DNA of 64,000 bases, from contig NZ_CP049834.1 of assembly GCF_019916085.1 (NCBI RefSeq), forward strand, positions 403,501-467,500, read 5' to 3'. Below, in pieces: positions 27,264-35,500 of this stretch. This stretch comes from Aquirufa lenticrescens (GTDB lineage Bacteria; Bacteroidota; Bacteroidia; Cytophagales; Spirosomataceae). Position 1 is the first letter of the stretch. Every line of letters begins with the position of its first letter. The notes under the pieces were generated by a model. The model made no database searches and was not told where the DNA came from. It was given only the letters and a program-made list of their open reading frames with translations. The position numbers and the translations under genes were made by a program.

Positions 27264-28549
27264 CAGATTCGAATCACATACAAGGCCGGATTGACTGGAT
27301 CACTGTGGGATTCTACGTCTTGTTCGTAGGCTTAGGCTGGTTGAATATTTATTCGGCTGTCTATAGCCCAGACGCGCCTTTGGCTTTTTCTGATCCCGCA
27401 TTTTACAATTCCAATGCAGGTAAGCAACTCGTTTGGATCGGTACGAGCTTCGTGTTGATTGTCTGTATATTGGTGATAGATTTTCGATTTTTTGAATCCT
27501 TCGCCCTCTTTATTTACCTCGGTTTGTTGCTCTTATTAATCGCAGTGCCCTTTTTAGGAGTAACAATCAACGGATCTCATTCGTGGTTTAAATTTGGGTC
27601 TGTAACCATTCAGCCGGCGGAGTTTGCAAAAACTGCCACCGCACTTTTACTCGCCAAATACCTGAATGATCCCTTGGTCAACTTGACGAAATTTCCCTTT
27701 CAATGGAAAGCGGCGCTCATTATCGGTATTCCGATGGTATTAATCATTGGTTCCAATGAGACGGGTTCCGCCTTGGTGTTCGCCTCGTTTATGATTTTGT
27801 TATACCGGGAAGGATTGCCAGGAGCTTATCCAGCCTTATTCATTGGGGGAATTGTCTTGTTCGTTTCTGCTTTATTAGTCCAAGCATGGATCATCCTAGT
27901 CGTTTTAGTTGTATTAGCCGGACTTTTGGTCTTGTTTATGCCCATCTACATGCAACGCGACCCTAAGACCTATTTGCGCCTTTCGGGTGCTATTGCCGGG
28001 ATTATGACGCTTGCCTTATTAGTGGATTGGGTGGTGAATAATGTGTTGAAAGAACACCAGAGAAATCGAATTCGTGTCTTGATTGACCCTGGTTTTGATC
28101 CTCGAGGTTTGGGTTATCAGGTGACGCAATCGAAGATTGCGATTGGTTCAGGAGGATTTTGGGGGAAAGGATTTTTAGGAGGCACGCAGACGAAATTCGA
28201 TTTCGTACCGGAGCAAAGCACGGATATGGTTTTCTGCACGATAGGGGAAGAGCACGGGTTTGTGGGCGTGATGTTGATGATTATATTCTTCTTGGGATTT
28301 TTGTGGCGATTGATGTATTTAGCGGACTTGCAGCGCTCGCGATTTGCGAGGGCCTATGGATTCGGATTAGTAGGAATTCTGTTTTTTCACTTTTTAGTAA
28401 ATATAGGGATGACGATCGGTTTGATGCCTATTATGGGAATACCATTGCCTTTCTTCAGTTACGGCGGGTCCTCTTTGTGGTCCTTCACTATTTTACTATT
28501 TATCTTTTTAAAGTTAGACTCTCACCGGTCTGATATGCTTTCTCGCTAG
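27260..28549 (+). CDS. rodA: Rod-shape-determining SEDS glycosyltransferase RodA
   Basis: The 429-residue product has ten predicted membrane helices and SEDS signatures: 'NGSHSWFKFGSVTIQPAEFAK', 'PEQSTDMVFCTIGEEHGFVG' and the C-terminal 'PLPFFSYGGSSLW'. RodA polymerises glycan strands for the elongasome and pairs with PBP2, encoded just upstream with an ATGA overlap. The family is well defined, and FtsW is the only realistic alternative; pairing with PBP2 favours RodA. Confidence 0.95.
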   Translation: MTDSNHIQGRIDWITVGFYVLFVGLGWLNIYSAVYSPDAPLAFSDPAFYNSNAGKQLVWIGTSFVLIVCILVIDFRFFESFALFIYLGLLLLLIAVPFLGVTINGSHSWFKFGSVTIQPAEFAKTATALLLAKYLNDPLVNLTKFPFQWKAALIIGIPMVLIIGSNETGSALVFASFMILLYREGLPGAYPALFIGGIVLFVSALLVQAWIILVVLVVLAGLLVLFMPIYMQRDPKTYLRLSGAIAGIMTLALLVDWVVNNVLKEHQRNRIRVLIDPGFDPRGLGYQVTQSKIAIGSGGFWGKGFLGGTQTKFDFVPEQSTDMVFCTIGEEHGFVGVMLMIIFFLGFLWRLMYLADLQRSRFARAYGFGLVGILFFHFLVNIGMTIGLMPIMGIPLPFFSYGGSSLWSFTILLFIFLKLDSHRSDMLSR

Positions 28550-28550
28550 T

Positions 28551-29783
28551 ATGGAAAACGAAACTATTTCTGCCAAAGCCAAAATGCTCATCGCCGTCGC
28601 CGCACTCGGCTACTTCGTAGATGTGTATGATCTTATTTTATTTTCTGTCGTGAGAAATCCTAGCTTGATGAGCCTAGGCCTGAAGGGGGATGACTTGTTG
28701 AATCAGGGTTTGAACTTGATGAATGTGCAGATGGGTGGGATGTTGCTGGGTGGAATTTTGTGGGGCATTTATGGCGATAAGAAAGGACGTAAATCGGTTT
28801 TGTTCGGTTCCATCTTACTTTATTCTGCTGCAAATGCCTTGAATGGATTAGTCACCGATTTGAATACCTATGCCATCTTACGTTTTATAGCTGGGATAGG
28901 TTTAGCGGGGGAATTAGGCGCTGGAATTACGTTAGTGAATGAAACTTTACCTCCCTCTAAGCGAGGAATTGGTACCTTAATCATTGCAGGGGTGGGTGCG
29001 GCAGGAGCCGTTTTTGCTCCCATCATTGCAGGCTTAAGCCCGGATCCTGAGTGGTGGAGATCTTGTTATTTTATTGGTGGGGGAATGGGATTAGCCCTTC
29101 TATTATTGCGTTTAGGCACCTTTGAATCTTCGATGTATACGGAGATGGATGACAAAGTGGAACGGGGTAATTTCTTTCAATTATTTTCGAATGGAGCCAC
29201 TTTCAAGAAATACCTGTATTGCATTTTGATGGGTTTACCCATTTGGTACATCATCGGCATTCTCGTTTTCTCGGCGCCAGAAATCGCCAAACTCATCGGT
29301 ATCGACGGAAAAATTAGCGGAGGCGATGCGATTATGTTTTGCTATCTAGGACTTGCGCTGGGTGACTTTGCCTCGGGAGCCCTGAGTCAGTGGCTGAAAA
29401 GCCGAGGAAAGGCGGTTTTAACGTATTTATTTATTGCCGTAGGTATTTGTGTGTATTACCTATTCGGTATGTCGAATATTACCACGACACATGCATACGT
29501 GATGATTACGCTCTTAGGCTTTTTTGGGGGCTATTGGGCCGTGTTTTTGACCTATTCGTCTGAGCAGTTTGGGACGAATGTGCGGATGACCGTGACGACG
29601 ACGGTGCCTAATTTTGTGCGTGGCGCCTTGATTCCGATTTCTTTGCTCTTTAAGTTTTTGATTCCATCAGTGGGCTTGATTCATGCTGCTGCTTATGTGG
29701 GTGTTTTATGCTTTACTTTGGCCATCTACTCTGTTATTCAGTTGAAAGAAACGTTTGGTAGATCCCTAGACTACACAGAATAA
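28551..29783 (+). CDS. MFS transporter of the metabolite:H+ symporter type
   Basis: The 410-residue product has about twelve membrane helices and the MFS loop motif between helices 2 and 3 ('GIYGDKKGRKSVLFG'), plus 'RFIAGIGLAGELGAGITLVNE' in helix 4. The start region 'AVAALGYFVDVYDLILFSVV' is typical of sugar-phosphate, organic acid or aromatic acid:H+ symporters. The substrate cannot be assigned. It starts two bases after the rodA stop, and its stop overlaps the next ATG (TAATG), so it is inside the PBP2-RodA transcription unit. Confidence 0.85.
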   Translation: MENETISAKAKMLIAVAALGYFVDVYDLILFSVVRNPSLMSLGLKGDDLLNQGLNLMNVQMGGMLLGGILWGIYGDKKGRKSVLFGSILLYSAANALNGLVTDLNTYAILRFIAGIGLAGELGAGITLVNETLPPSKRGIGTLIIAGVGAAGAVFAPIIAGLSPDPEWWRSCYFIGGGMGLALLLLRLGTFESSMYTEMDDKVERGNFFQLFSNGATFKKYLYCILMGLPIWYIIGILVFSAPEIAKLIGIDGKISGGDAIMFCYLGLALGDFASGALSQWLKSRGKAVLTYLFIAVGICVYYLFGMSNITTTHAYVMITLLGFFGGYWAVFLTYSSEQFGTNVRMTVTTTVPNFVRGALIPISLLFKFLIPSVGLIHAAAYVGVLCFTLAIYSVIQLKETFGRSLDYTE

Positions 29784-30805
29784 TGGCGCTCATCTCGAAG
29801 AAGAAAAATCTGTATCGGATTAATCAGCAGCTGCGGCGGTATTTGCATAAATACAACCGGGAGCACGCGATGAATATTAGTTATGCGGATTTATTGCGCT
29901 ATGATAATGCGATCGTGCTGTATGATAAGAACGAGGTGGATACGCTTTGGGAGACCGTCTTTTATTCACCAGGAGATCAGGAAGAGGTATATGAGGCGCT
30001 AAAGCAGATCTATGCGGATTTAAAAACGGATGGAAATGAGGAGGTTATCAAGCACTTAGTGATTGATCGCGTGGATTATTGTACCTATGGCAATACACAC
30101 CCTTTCCGGATTCGGATAGTTAACCGGGTGAATGATAACTTTGATTATTTCTACATTAAAATCGCGGATGCCTCTCGCGTGTATGGCCTAGAATTAGAAC
30201 ATATTTTATCTCCAAACCGTATCAATTATGTCACTTGCGACAATACACTTGTCGAGGAGCACATTGCCGGTGTGCCTGGCGATGCCTTTCTAAAGCAAGA
30301 TTTGGAGACGGATTTAGAGTCGCCTATTCGTCTTGCCAAAGAGTTTGTGAAGTTCAACGAGCGTTGCCTTGTACAACTATTGGGCGATATGCACAGCGCT
30401 AACTTTGTCATTATTACGACTCCGGATTTTGAGGAGATTTATTACCGGATTCGCCCGATTGACTTTGATCAGCAGTGTTACGAAGGCAAAAAAACGGTGT
30501 ACCTTCCGCAGTATTTCAAGCAAAACAATGCCCTGATTGAGCTCGGGATGAAGTATATGACGCCGGAATCGGTTTGGCAATACCAGATTGAAGAACGATC
30601 GATGATCTCCTCTCGTCTGAAGTCAGAAAGTCAACGCGTGTACGATTTAATGAACGTGATGGCAAAAGATGAGATTGCGCCGCCTGAAAATGTGGAACAA
30701 TTGAAAACAGAATTAGCGAAACATTATGAAGATGATCGCTTTTTGAAATGCCAAACGATGGGAGAGATCGTATGGTTAAGCCTTGAATTAGTGATGCGTC
30801 ACTAA
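29783..30805 (+). CDS. Uncharacterised protein with kinase-fold (APH/choline-kinase-like) motifs
   Basis: I do not know this 340-residue family by name. The order of visible motifs resembles a protein-kinase-like phosphotransferase: a possible N-lobe Lys at 126 in 'YFYIKIAD', a Glu at 136 or 138 in 'YGLELEHIL', a hinge-like 'TLVEEHIAGVPGDAF' at 155-169, the catalytic loop pattern G-D-x-H-x-x-N at 201-208 ('GDMHSANF', D202, N208), and a metal-binding 'IDFD' at 226-229. No signal peptide or membrane helix is present, so it is probably cytoplasmic. It is the last gene of the mrdA-rodA-MFS unit and abuts the convergent DUF423 gene. The substrate is not known. A degenerate, inactive kinase is also possible. 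Confidence 0.6.
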   Translation: MALISKKKNLYRINQQLRRYLHKYNREHAMNISYADLLRYDNAIVLYDKNEVDTLWETVFYSPGDQEEVYEALKQIYADLKTDGNEEVIKHLVIDRVDYCTYGNTHPFRIRIVNRVNDNFDYFYIKIADASRVYGLELEHILSPNRINYVTCDNTLVEEHIAGVPGDAFLKQDLETDLESPIRLAKEFVKFNERCLVQLLGDMHSANFVIITTPDFEEIYYRIRPIDFDQQCYEGKKTVYLPQYFKQNNALIELGMKYMTPESVWQYQIEERSMISSRLKSESQRVYDLMNVMAKDEIAPPENVEQLKTELAKHYEDDRFLKCQTMGEIVWLSLELVMRH

Positions 30806-31177
30806 TTACTTCTTAAAGATGGACCACATCATCAGTCCATAACCCATGAGGAAGCACAAACCACCAATAGGTGCCACGGCTCCGAAAATTCCCAGATTAG
30901 TCAAGCAGATCAAATACAAAGAACCCGGAAAAATAATGCATCCGGCAAAATGAAAATAGGCAGCTGTCTTCAAGTGCTTATTGCTGAAATTCATTTGCCA
31001 AACTCCTAAGATCAACAACGTAATTCCTCCATACATTTGGTAGCGTGCTGCTGTCTCAAATGTCTCCAGGCGATTAATCTCGCGTAAATAGTCCTTCCAC
31101 GCGTGCGCTCCAAAGGCGCCTAAGGCAACTGATAACCCCGCAATCAGTGAACCAGTAAATAACGCAAATTTTTTCAT
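30806..31177 (-). CDS. DUF423 family small membrane protein
   Basis: The 123-residue product (ATG 31177, MKKFALFTGSLIAGLSVALG) has four membrane helices and the family motifs 'ALGAFGAHAWKDYL', 'FETAARYQMYGGITLL' and 'CLTNLGIFGAVAPIGGLCFLMGY'. DUF423/YgdD proteins are widespread inner-membrane proteins without an established role. The frame is open to 31240, but that extension covers the atp terminator and has no membrane logic. It ends against the stop of the kinase-fold gene. Confidence 0.9.
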   Translation of the reverse strand: MKKFALFTGSLIAGLSVALGAFGAHAWKDYLREINRLETFETAARYQMYGGITLLILGVWQMNFSNKHLKTAAYFHFAGCIIFPGSLYLICLTNLGIFGAVAPIGGLCFLMGYGLMMWSIFKK

Positions 31178-31208
31178 GGGGGAAATGCCGCGTGGCTTTT
31201 GGGGTGAT

Positions 31209-31236
31209 AAAAAAAGGCCTTGTTTCCAAGGCCTTT
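31209..31236 (-). terminator. Intrinsic terminator at the end of the atp operon
   Basis: AAAGGCCTTG (31213-31222) and CAAGGCCTTT (31227-31236) form a perfect 10-bp stem with a four-base loop. Read on the minus strand, it is followed by a run of seven T. It begins four bases after the atpH stop, so transcription of the atp genes ends here. Confidence 0.88.
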
Positions 31237-31239
31237 CCA

Positions 31240-31776
31240 TTAAGATGCTAAAGAAACTTTTAAATCGTTCAGCTTCCGCTTGATCGAATCATCAATCTGT
31301 TGGTCGCCTACTTTCAAAATGAATCCACCAATCAGGCTTTCATCAATTTGTTCGATCAATTCTACTTCTTTACCGGTGTAGTCTTTAACGATTTTCGCTA
31401 CCGTAGCTTTTTGATCTGCTGTTAAAGTAGAAGCAGTGGTAACCGTTGCTTTTTGGATTCCTTTGTAATCTGTGTACATCGAGATGAATTCTTTTGCTAC
31501 AGCAGGAAGAATCTTCTCACGGTTTTTGTTCGTGATAATCACGAAGATACCGTAGGTAACTGGATTGAATTTATCCTTAAATAGCTTCGCTAGGATCGCT
31601 AATTTCGTATAATGCTTAATGATTGGGCTCTTTAGCGCTAACACTAATTCGTGACTGGCTTCGCAAGTTTCTGCGAAATCAATCATGTCTTTAGCTACTG
31701 CCTCTACCGCGTTCTTTTCGATCGCGAAGTCTAGCAGGGATTTAGCGTAACGGTGAGCTACAATTAATTCTGACAT
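31240..31776 (-). CDS. atpH: F-type ATP synthase subunit delta
   Basis: The 178-residue product matches the OSCP/delta family in length and pattern: N-terminal 'VAHRYAKSLLDFAIEKNAVEAV', central 'FVIITNKNREKILPAVAKEFI', and C-terminal 'VELIEQIDESLIGGFILKVGDQQIDDSIKRKLNDLK'. Delta is part of the peripheral stalk that holds F1 against rotation. It is eleven bases after atpF. A terminator follows directly and atpA and atpG, which usually come next, are absent. Confidence 0.95.
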   Translation of the reverse strand: MSELIVAHRYAKSLLDFAIEKNAVEAVAKDMIDFAETCEASHELVLALKSPIIKHYTKLAILAKLFKDKFNPVTYGIFVIITNKNREKILPAVAKEFISMYTDYKGIQKATVTTASTLTADQKATVAKIVKDYTGKEVELIEQIDESLIGGFILKVGDQQIDDSIKRKLNDLKVSLAS

Positions 31777-31787
31777 GGTCTATGCGA

Positions 31788-32282
31788 TTAAGATAATTTA
31801 ACGTCAGCCATCCACTCAGTCACTAATTTTTCCTGAGCTGCTTTGTCTTTTAATTGGCTTTTTAACACTTTCTCCGCTAGGTCTAACGAAAGAGATGCCG
31901 CTTCCTTACGGATCGCTGCTACAGCACTTGCTTTCTCTTGTTCGAATGCTACGCGCGCTTTTTCGATTTCTTGGTTAGCTGCTGTTTGTGCATCTAATTT
32001 AGCTTGAGAGATCATCGCATCGGATGCTTCTTTCGCTTGTTTGATCAACGCATCACGTTCAGCACGTGCTGATGCGATTAATTGCTCATTACCTGCTTTC
32101 AACTCGGCCATTTCAGCGCGTGTTGTTTCAGATAATTTGATAGCCTCGTCGATTGATTGCTCGCGCTCAGCTAACGATTGAATGATCGGTTTCCAAGCAA
32201 ATTTGGCTAAAAGGAAGAATAGAATTCCAAAGACAATTAGTTGCCAGAAGATAAGTCCAAAGTCTGGGGTGATTAACTCCAT
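31788..32282 (-). CDS. atpF: F-type ATP synthase subunit b
   Basis: The 164-residue product from ATG 32282 (MELITPDFGLIFWQLIVFGI) has one N-terminal membrane helix and a long charged coiled coil ('AEREQSIDEAIKLSETTRAE', Ala/Glu/Lys-rich to the C-terminus), the form of subunit b in the peripheral stalk. The frame is open to 32321, but those codons lie before the conserved start. A terminator-like hairpin separates it from atpE. Confidence 0.95.
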   Translation of the reverse strand: MELITPDFGLIFWQLIVFGILFFLLAKFAWKPIIQSLAEREQSIDEAIKLSETTRAEMAELKAGNEQLIASARAERDALIKQAKEASDAMISQAKLDAQTAANQEIEKARVAFEQEKASAVAAIRKEAASLSLDLAEKVLKSQLKDKAAQEKLVTEWMADVKLS

Positions 32283-32310
32283 AGTATGTTCATTTTTTGT
32301 AAATCGTGTC

Positions 32311-32353
32311 AAAAAACGCAATTTGGCACCTAATGTAAACCAAATTGCGTTTT
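32311..32353 (-). terminator. Terminator-like hairpin between atpE and atpF
   Basis: AAAACGCAATTTGG (32313-32326) pairs perfectly with CCAAATTGCGTTTT (32340-32353) around a 13-nt loop. On the minus strand it is followed by six T, as in an intrinsic terminator, but atpF and atpH follow. It may end part of the transcripts after atpE or protect the 3' end of the atpB-atpE message. Confidence 0.7.
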
Positions 32354-32407
32354 AAATGGGGTAGAATCGGTTCAAAGGCTAACCCTTTGGAGATTCTGAT
32401 TGGTTTC

Positions 32408-32653
32408 TTATTTCAAAGTAACCAATAGACAAATTACAGCAGCGAATAACGCAACCGCCTCAACGAAGGCAGCAACGATTAACATCGCACCTTGAATTTT
32501 TCCAGACGCTTCTGGTTGGCGAGCGATAGCTTCCATAGCAGAACCACCGATACGACCGATACCCATTCCAGCTCCTAAAGCAGCTAAACCAGCACCAATA
32601 CCTGCAAGACCAAGACCTACAGAAACTTCTAATAAAATCGATAAAATAGACAT
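32408..32653 (-). CDS. atpE: F-type ATP synthase subunit c
   Basis: The 81-residue product is a two-helix hairpin with the glycine-rich first helix ('GLAGIGAGLAALGAGMGIGRIGG'), the polar loop 'ARQPEASGKIQ' and the ion-binding Glu65 in 'AFVEAVALFAAV'. The neighbours of Glu65 lack the Ser/Thr ligands typical of sodium-binding rings, so proton coupling is more likely. It forms the rotor ring. Confidence 0.95.
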   Translation of the reverse strand: MSILSILLEVSVGLGLAGIGAGLAALGAGMGIGRIGGSAMEAIARQPEASGKIQGAMLIVAAFVEAVALFAAVICLLVTLK

Positions 32654-32688
32654 ACGATTTGGGTTTATATAAAAAAATAATTTACAAA

Positions 32689-33798
32689 TTAATGGTGATG
32701 CTCTTCTACCGCTGCTCCGATGTAGGTCGAAACTAACATCGTAAAGATGAAGGCTTGAATGAAGGCAACAATCAGCTCAATTACGTTCATGAAAAGCGAG
32801 AAAGGAACTACTGCTAGACCTAAAGCCGCATTTTCAAAAATGAAAATCAAGGATACTAAACTTAATAAAATGATGTGACCCGCTGTAATGTTCGCAAACA
32901 AACGAACCATTAAAGAGAAAGGCTTCATGAAAATACCTACGATCTCTACTGGCGTTAAAATAACTAACATCCACTTAGGAACACCTGGCATCGCGAAAAT
33001 GTGCGTCCAATACGTAGAACGGCCATTGAAGTTCGTAACAAAGAAGGCAATGATCGCTAAAACCAAGGTTACAGCGATATTTCCAGTTAAGTTAGCTCCA
33101 CCAGGAATCAAACCTAACATGTTATTAAACCAAATAAAGAAGAAGATCGTCAATAAATACGGCATGAAACGACGGTAGTGTTTCTCGCCAATGTTATTCT
33201 TCGCAATTTCATCGCGTACGAAAATGATGATCGGTTCGAACATCGACTGCAAGCCTTTAGGAGCTCTGTGAGGATTTTCTTTGTATTTACGACCGATACC
33301 GATGAAGATAGACAATAATAAAACCGCTGAAAGTAATAAAGACGCTACGTTCTTAGTGATAGAGAAGTCATATACTTTCTCGCCATTCTCTGCGTGAATC
33401 TTTCCGTGTTCTAAAACGAAACCGTTGTACGGAATTTCTTCGTGGTGTTCGTTTTTGAAATTAGATGACGAGAATACCTGAACACCTGCTGATTCCGTAT
33501 AAACGATGCAAGGTAAAGGTAAAGTCGCGTGGAAATGGCCAATCGTGAAGAAATGCCAATCGTGCTCATCCGCAATGTGGTGTAGAATTAATTTACCTGG
33601 ATCAAATTTTTCAGATGGAGCTTCGTGCGCAGACACAGGAGCAGCCGAGTGAGCCGCCGTATCTGCGTGAGCAGAATCGTGCGCTACAACCGGTTCGTTT
33701 GCGAACACATTTAGGCTAATAAAGCTTAAGAAAAGCCCTAGTAGTATATTCGAAAAGTACATTTTTTGTGTTGAAGTCTTGACCTGCATCTGAAACAT
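32689..33798 (-). CDS. atpB: F-type ATP synthase subunit a
   Basis: The 369-residue product has an N-terminal signal-like helix, a His- and Ala-rich periplasmic extension (about 35-150, many His in 'HDSAHADTAAHSAAPVSAHE'), and then the conserved a-subunit membrane domain with 'FMPYLLTIFFFIWFNNMLGL' and the essential Arg in 'LMVRLFANITAGHI'. Long N-terminal extensions of this kind are usual in Bacteroidota. It ends in three His. The start is uncertain: ATG at 33798, 33789 and 33762 are in frame; I kept the longest because the lysines before the helix would serve as the n-region. Confidence 0.92.
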   Translation of the reverse strand: MFQMQVKTSTQKMYFSNILLGLFLSFISLNVFANEPVVAHDSAHADTAAHSAAPVSAHEAPSEKFDPGKLILHHIADEHDWHFFTIGHFHATLPLPCIVYTESAGVQVFSSSNFKNEHHEEIPYNGFVLEHGKIHAENGEKVYDFSITKNVASLLLSAVLLLSIFIGIGRKYKENPHRAPKGLQSMFEPIIIFVRDEIAKNNIGEKHYRRFMPYLLTIFFFIWFNNMLGLIPGGANLTGNIAVTLVLAIIAFFVTNFNGRSTYWTHIFAMPGVPKWMLVILTPVEIVGIFMKPFSLMVRLFANITAGHIILLSLVSLIFIFENAALGLAVVPFSLFMNVIELIVAFIQAFIFTMLVSTYIGAAVEEHHH

Positions 33799-33813
33799 TA
33801 ATCTTGCTATTTT

Positions 33814-34173
33814 CTAAAAACGTCGCAAGTTACGAAGCAAACCAAAAATTTCAAAATTTGTACTACATAAATAGAGTACAAAAAAGTTGCTAACGAATAA
33901 GACCATATCTGGCGTGTGGATATAGGCGAAAAAACCGATGAAAATCACGCTTAAAATAAAGCGAATCGTCAAGGAAATCATTTGAAATGGAATGAATTTC
34001 TCTCCTTCGTTTTTTAAACCAAGTTGGGAGAGGTTGAAGGTTAAGTAGGTTTGGAACAACAGAAAGACAAAGATGAATTTCAAGTCCGGGTGTAAATAGG
34101 TTAGGAAAGATGTCTGTGCAAGAGCAAACAGAATACCTCCCAATAGACCATAAAAAATCACCATTTTTAACAT
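33814..34173 (-). CDS. Small membrane protein at the head of the atp operon (ATP synthase-associated)
   Basis: The 119-residue product has about four hydrophobic helices ('MVIFYGLLGGILFALAQ', 'KFIFVFLLFQTYLTFN', 'MISLTIRFILSVIFIGFFAY', 'DMVLFVSNFFVLYLCSTNFEI') and a basic tail. It lies 15 bp upstream of atpB. Bacteroidota atp operons usually have an uncharacterised membrane protein in this position, sometimes annotated as ATP synthase subunit I; the family match is by position and topology only. A second in-frame ATG is at 34164. Confidence 0.75.
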   Translation of the reverse strand: MLKMVIFYGLLGGILFALAQTSFLTYLHPDLKFIFVFLLFQTYLTFNLSQLGLKNEGEKFIPFQMISLTIRFILSVIFIGFFAYIHTPDMVLFVSNFFVLYLCSTNFEIFGLLRNLRRF

Positions 34174-34274
34174 GGGGCAAATATCGGTAGAAAGGAATTA
34201 ATCGGCAAAGTTTTTGGAAAAAAGCGATTTCGGCTGTTAATTGCATCCTCAAATCAAAAAGCCTCGCTTGTTGA

Positions 34275-34388
34275 TTTATAAAGAAGAAGGGAGAGACTAG
34301 GCTCAATGAACTTCTGGCAACCCGTCTGCAATTGTAGACCCCGGTGCTAATTCCTACCCCAGGCGGTGCCTGTTTAGGGAAATATAAA
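34275..34388 (+). promoter_or_regulatory. SAM-I (S-box) riboswitch
   Basis: The segment shows the SAM-I pattern. TTTATA (34275-34280) and TATAAA (34383-34388) close P1. The P2/kink-turn part contains GGGAGAGACTAGGC and TGAACTTCTGGCAACC. P3 is GTCT/AGAC (34324-34339). The core GGTGCTAATTCC is at 34343-34354. P4 is CAGGC/GCCTG (34360-34372). It stands directly before metX, a typical target. No terminator stem with a U-run follows, and P1 ends only 11 nt before the ATG, so control of translation initiation is likely. Confidence 0.92.
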
Positions 34389-34399
34389 CCATTTTGTGC

Positions 34400-35500
34400 A
34401 TGCAAGCTGAGTTTCACCATTTTCATTCCGCGTCCCCATTTTCCCTTGAATTAGGGGGAGAAATACCTGCTTTGGATTTAGCTTACCAAACCTGGGGCAA
34501 ACTCAACGCTAAAAAAGACAATGTGGTCTGGATTTGCCACGCCTTCACTGGAAGTCACGATGTGGCAGAATGGTGGCAAGGCCTCGTAGGCCCAGGCAAG
34601 CTGTTTAATCCAGAAAATAATTTAATCGTTTGCGTGAATATTTTGGGTTCTCATTACGGTTCCTCTGGTCCCTTAACGGTGGATCCGAGAACTGGAAAGC
34701 CTTATTTTCATTCGTTTCCGGACGTGACGATTCGCGATGTGGTTTCGAGTTTCGAAATCCTACGCAAAGAATTAAAGATCAATCGGATCAAAACCTGCAT
34801 TGGGGGCTCCTTAGGTGGTCAACAGGCAGTAGAATGGGCGATTGTGAATCCTGGTTTGATTGAAAACTTGATTTTAGTGGCCACGAATGCGGTACATTCC
34901 CCTTGGGGCATCGCCTTTAATGAGTCCCAAAGAATGGCCATCGAAGTCGACCCCTCGTGGAAAGAATCACAGCCGAAAGCCGGTTTGGAAGGAATGAAGG
35001 CTGCTCGTGCGACCGCTTTGATCTCTTACCGGAATTACGAAACCTATCAGATTACTCAAGCTAGAAAGGAAAATTCCTATGGATCTTCTTTGCGCGCCGT
35101 TTCTTATCAACGCTACCAGGGCGAGAAATTAGCCCAACGCTTCAATGCCTATTCGTATTTTCAGTTATCGAAAATGATGGATTCGCAGGATGTGGGTAGA
35201 AATCGCGGTGGCGCCATTGCTGCATTAAAATTGATTCAATCAAAAACGCTGGTCATTGGTATTAAATCCGATGCCTTGTTCCCGATTGTGGAGCAAGAGT
35301 TTTTGGCCAAATACATTCCAGGTGCTTCTTTCCACGTCATCGACTCCCTGTATGGACACGATGGATTCTTAATTGAAAGTGGATTGATGACCAAAGCCGT
35401 TCGTTTATGGCAGAAATTACAACGCCTCGAAGTCAACCCGATGGCCGATTTCTTCCAAGCCTTAGAAGCAAAACTCGCATCCCATGAAATTTCACAATAA
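34400..35500 (+). CDS. metX: Homoserine O-acetyltransferase
   Basis: The 366-residue product from ATG 34400 (a TTG at 34394 is less likely) is an alpha/beta hydrolase of the MetX family: 'ICHAFTGSHDVAEWW', the nucleophile Ser137 in 'IGGSLGGQQAVEW', and the C-terminal His320 in 'YGHDGFLIE'. MetX activates homoserine with acetyl-CoA in methionine synthesis. The SAM-I riboswitch just upstream fits repression when S-adenosylmethionine is plentiful. The 3' end overlaps the next gene by 17 bases. Succinyl specificity cannot be ruled out from the sequence. Confidence 0.93.
   Translation: MQAEFHHFHSASPFSLELGGEIPALDLAYQTWGKLNAKKDNVVWICHAFTGSHDVAEWWQGLVGPGKLFNPENNLIVCVNILGSHYGSSGPLTVDPRTGKPYFHSFPDVTIRDVVSSFEILRKELKINRIKTCIGGSLGGQQAVEWAIVNPGLIENLILVATNAVHSPWGIAFNESQRMAIEVDPSWKESQPKAGLEGMKAARATALISYRNYETYQITQARKENSYGSSLRAVSYQRYQGEKLAQRFNAYSYFQLSKMMDSQDVGRNRGGAIAALKLIQSKTLVIGIKSDALFPIVEQEFLAKYIPGASFHVIDSLYGHDGFLIESGLMTKAVRLWQKLQRLEVNPMADFFQALEAKLASHEISQ

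Noticed and set aside
31178-31240. N-terminal extension of the DUF423 gene
   Set aside because: It covers the atp terminator; the signal-like membrane start is at 31177.
33890-34426. Minus-strand ORF of 178 codons across the atp leader gene and the riboswitch
   Set aside because: It overlaps the riboswitch and the better supported frame at 33814-34173, and shows no signal peptide or domain.
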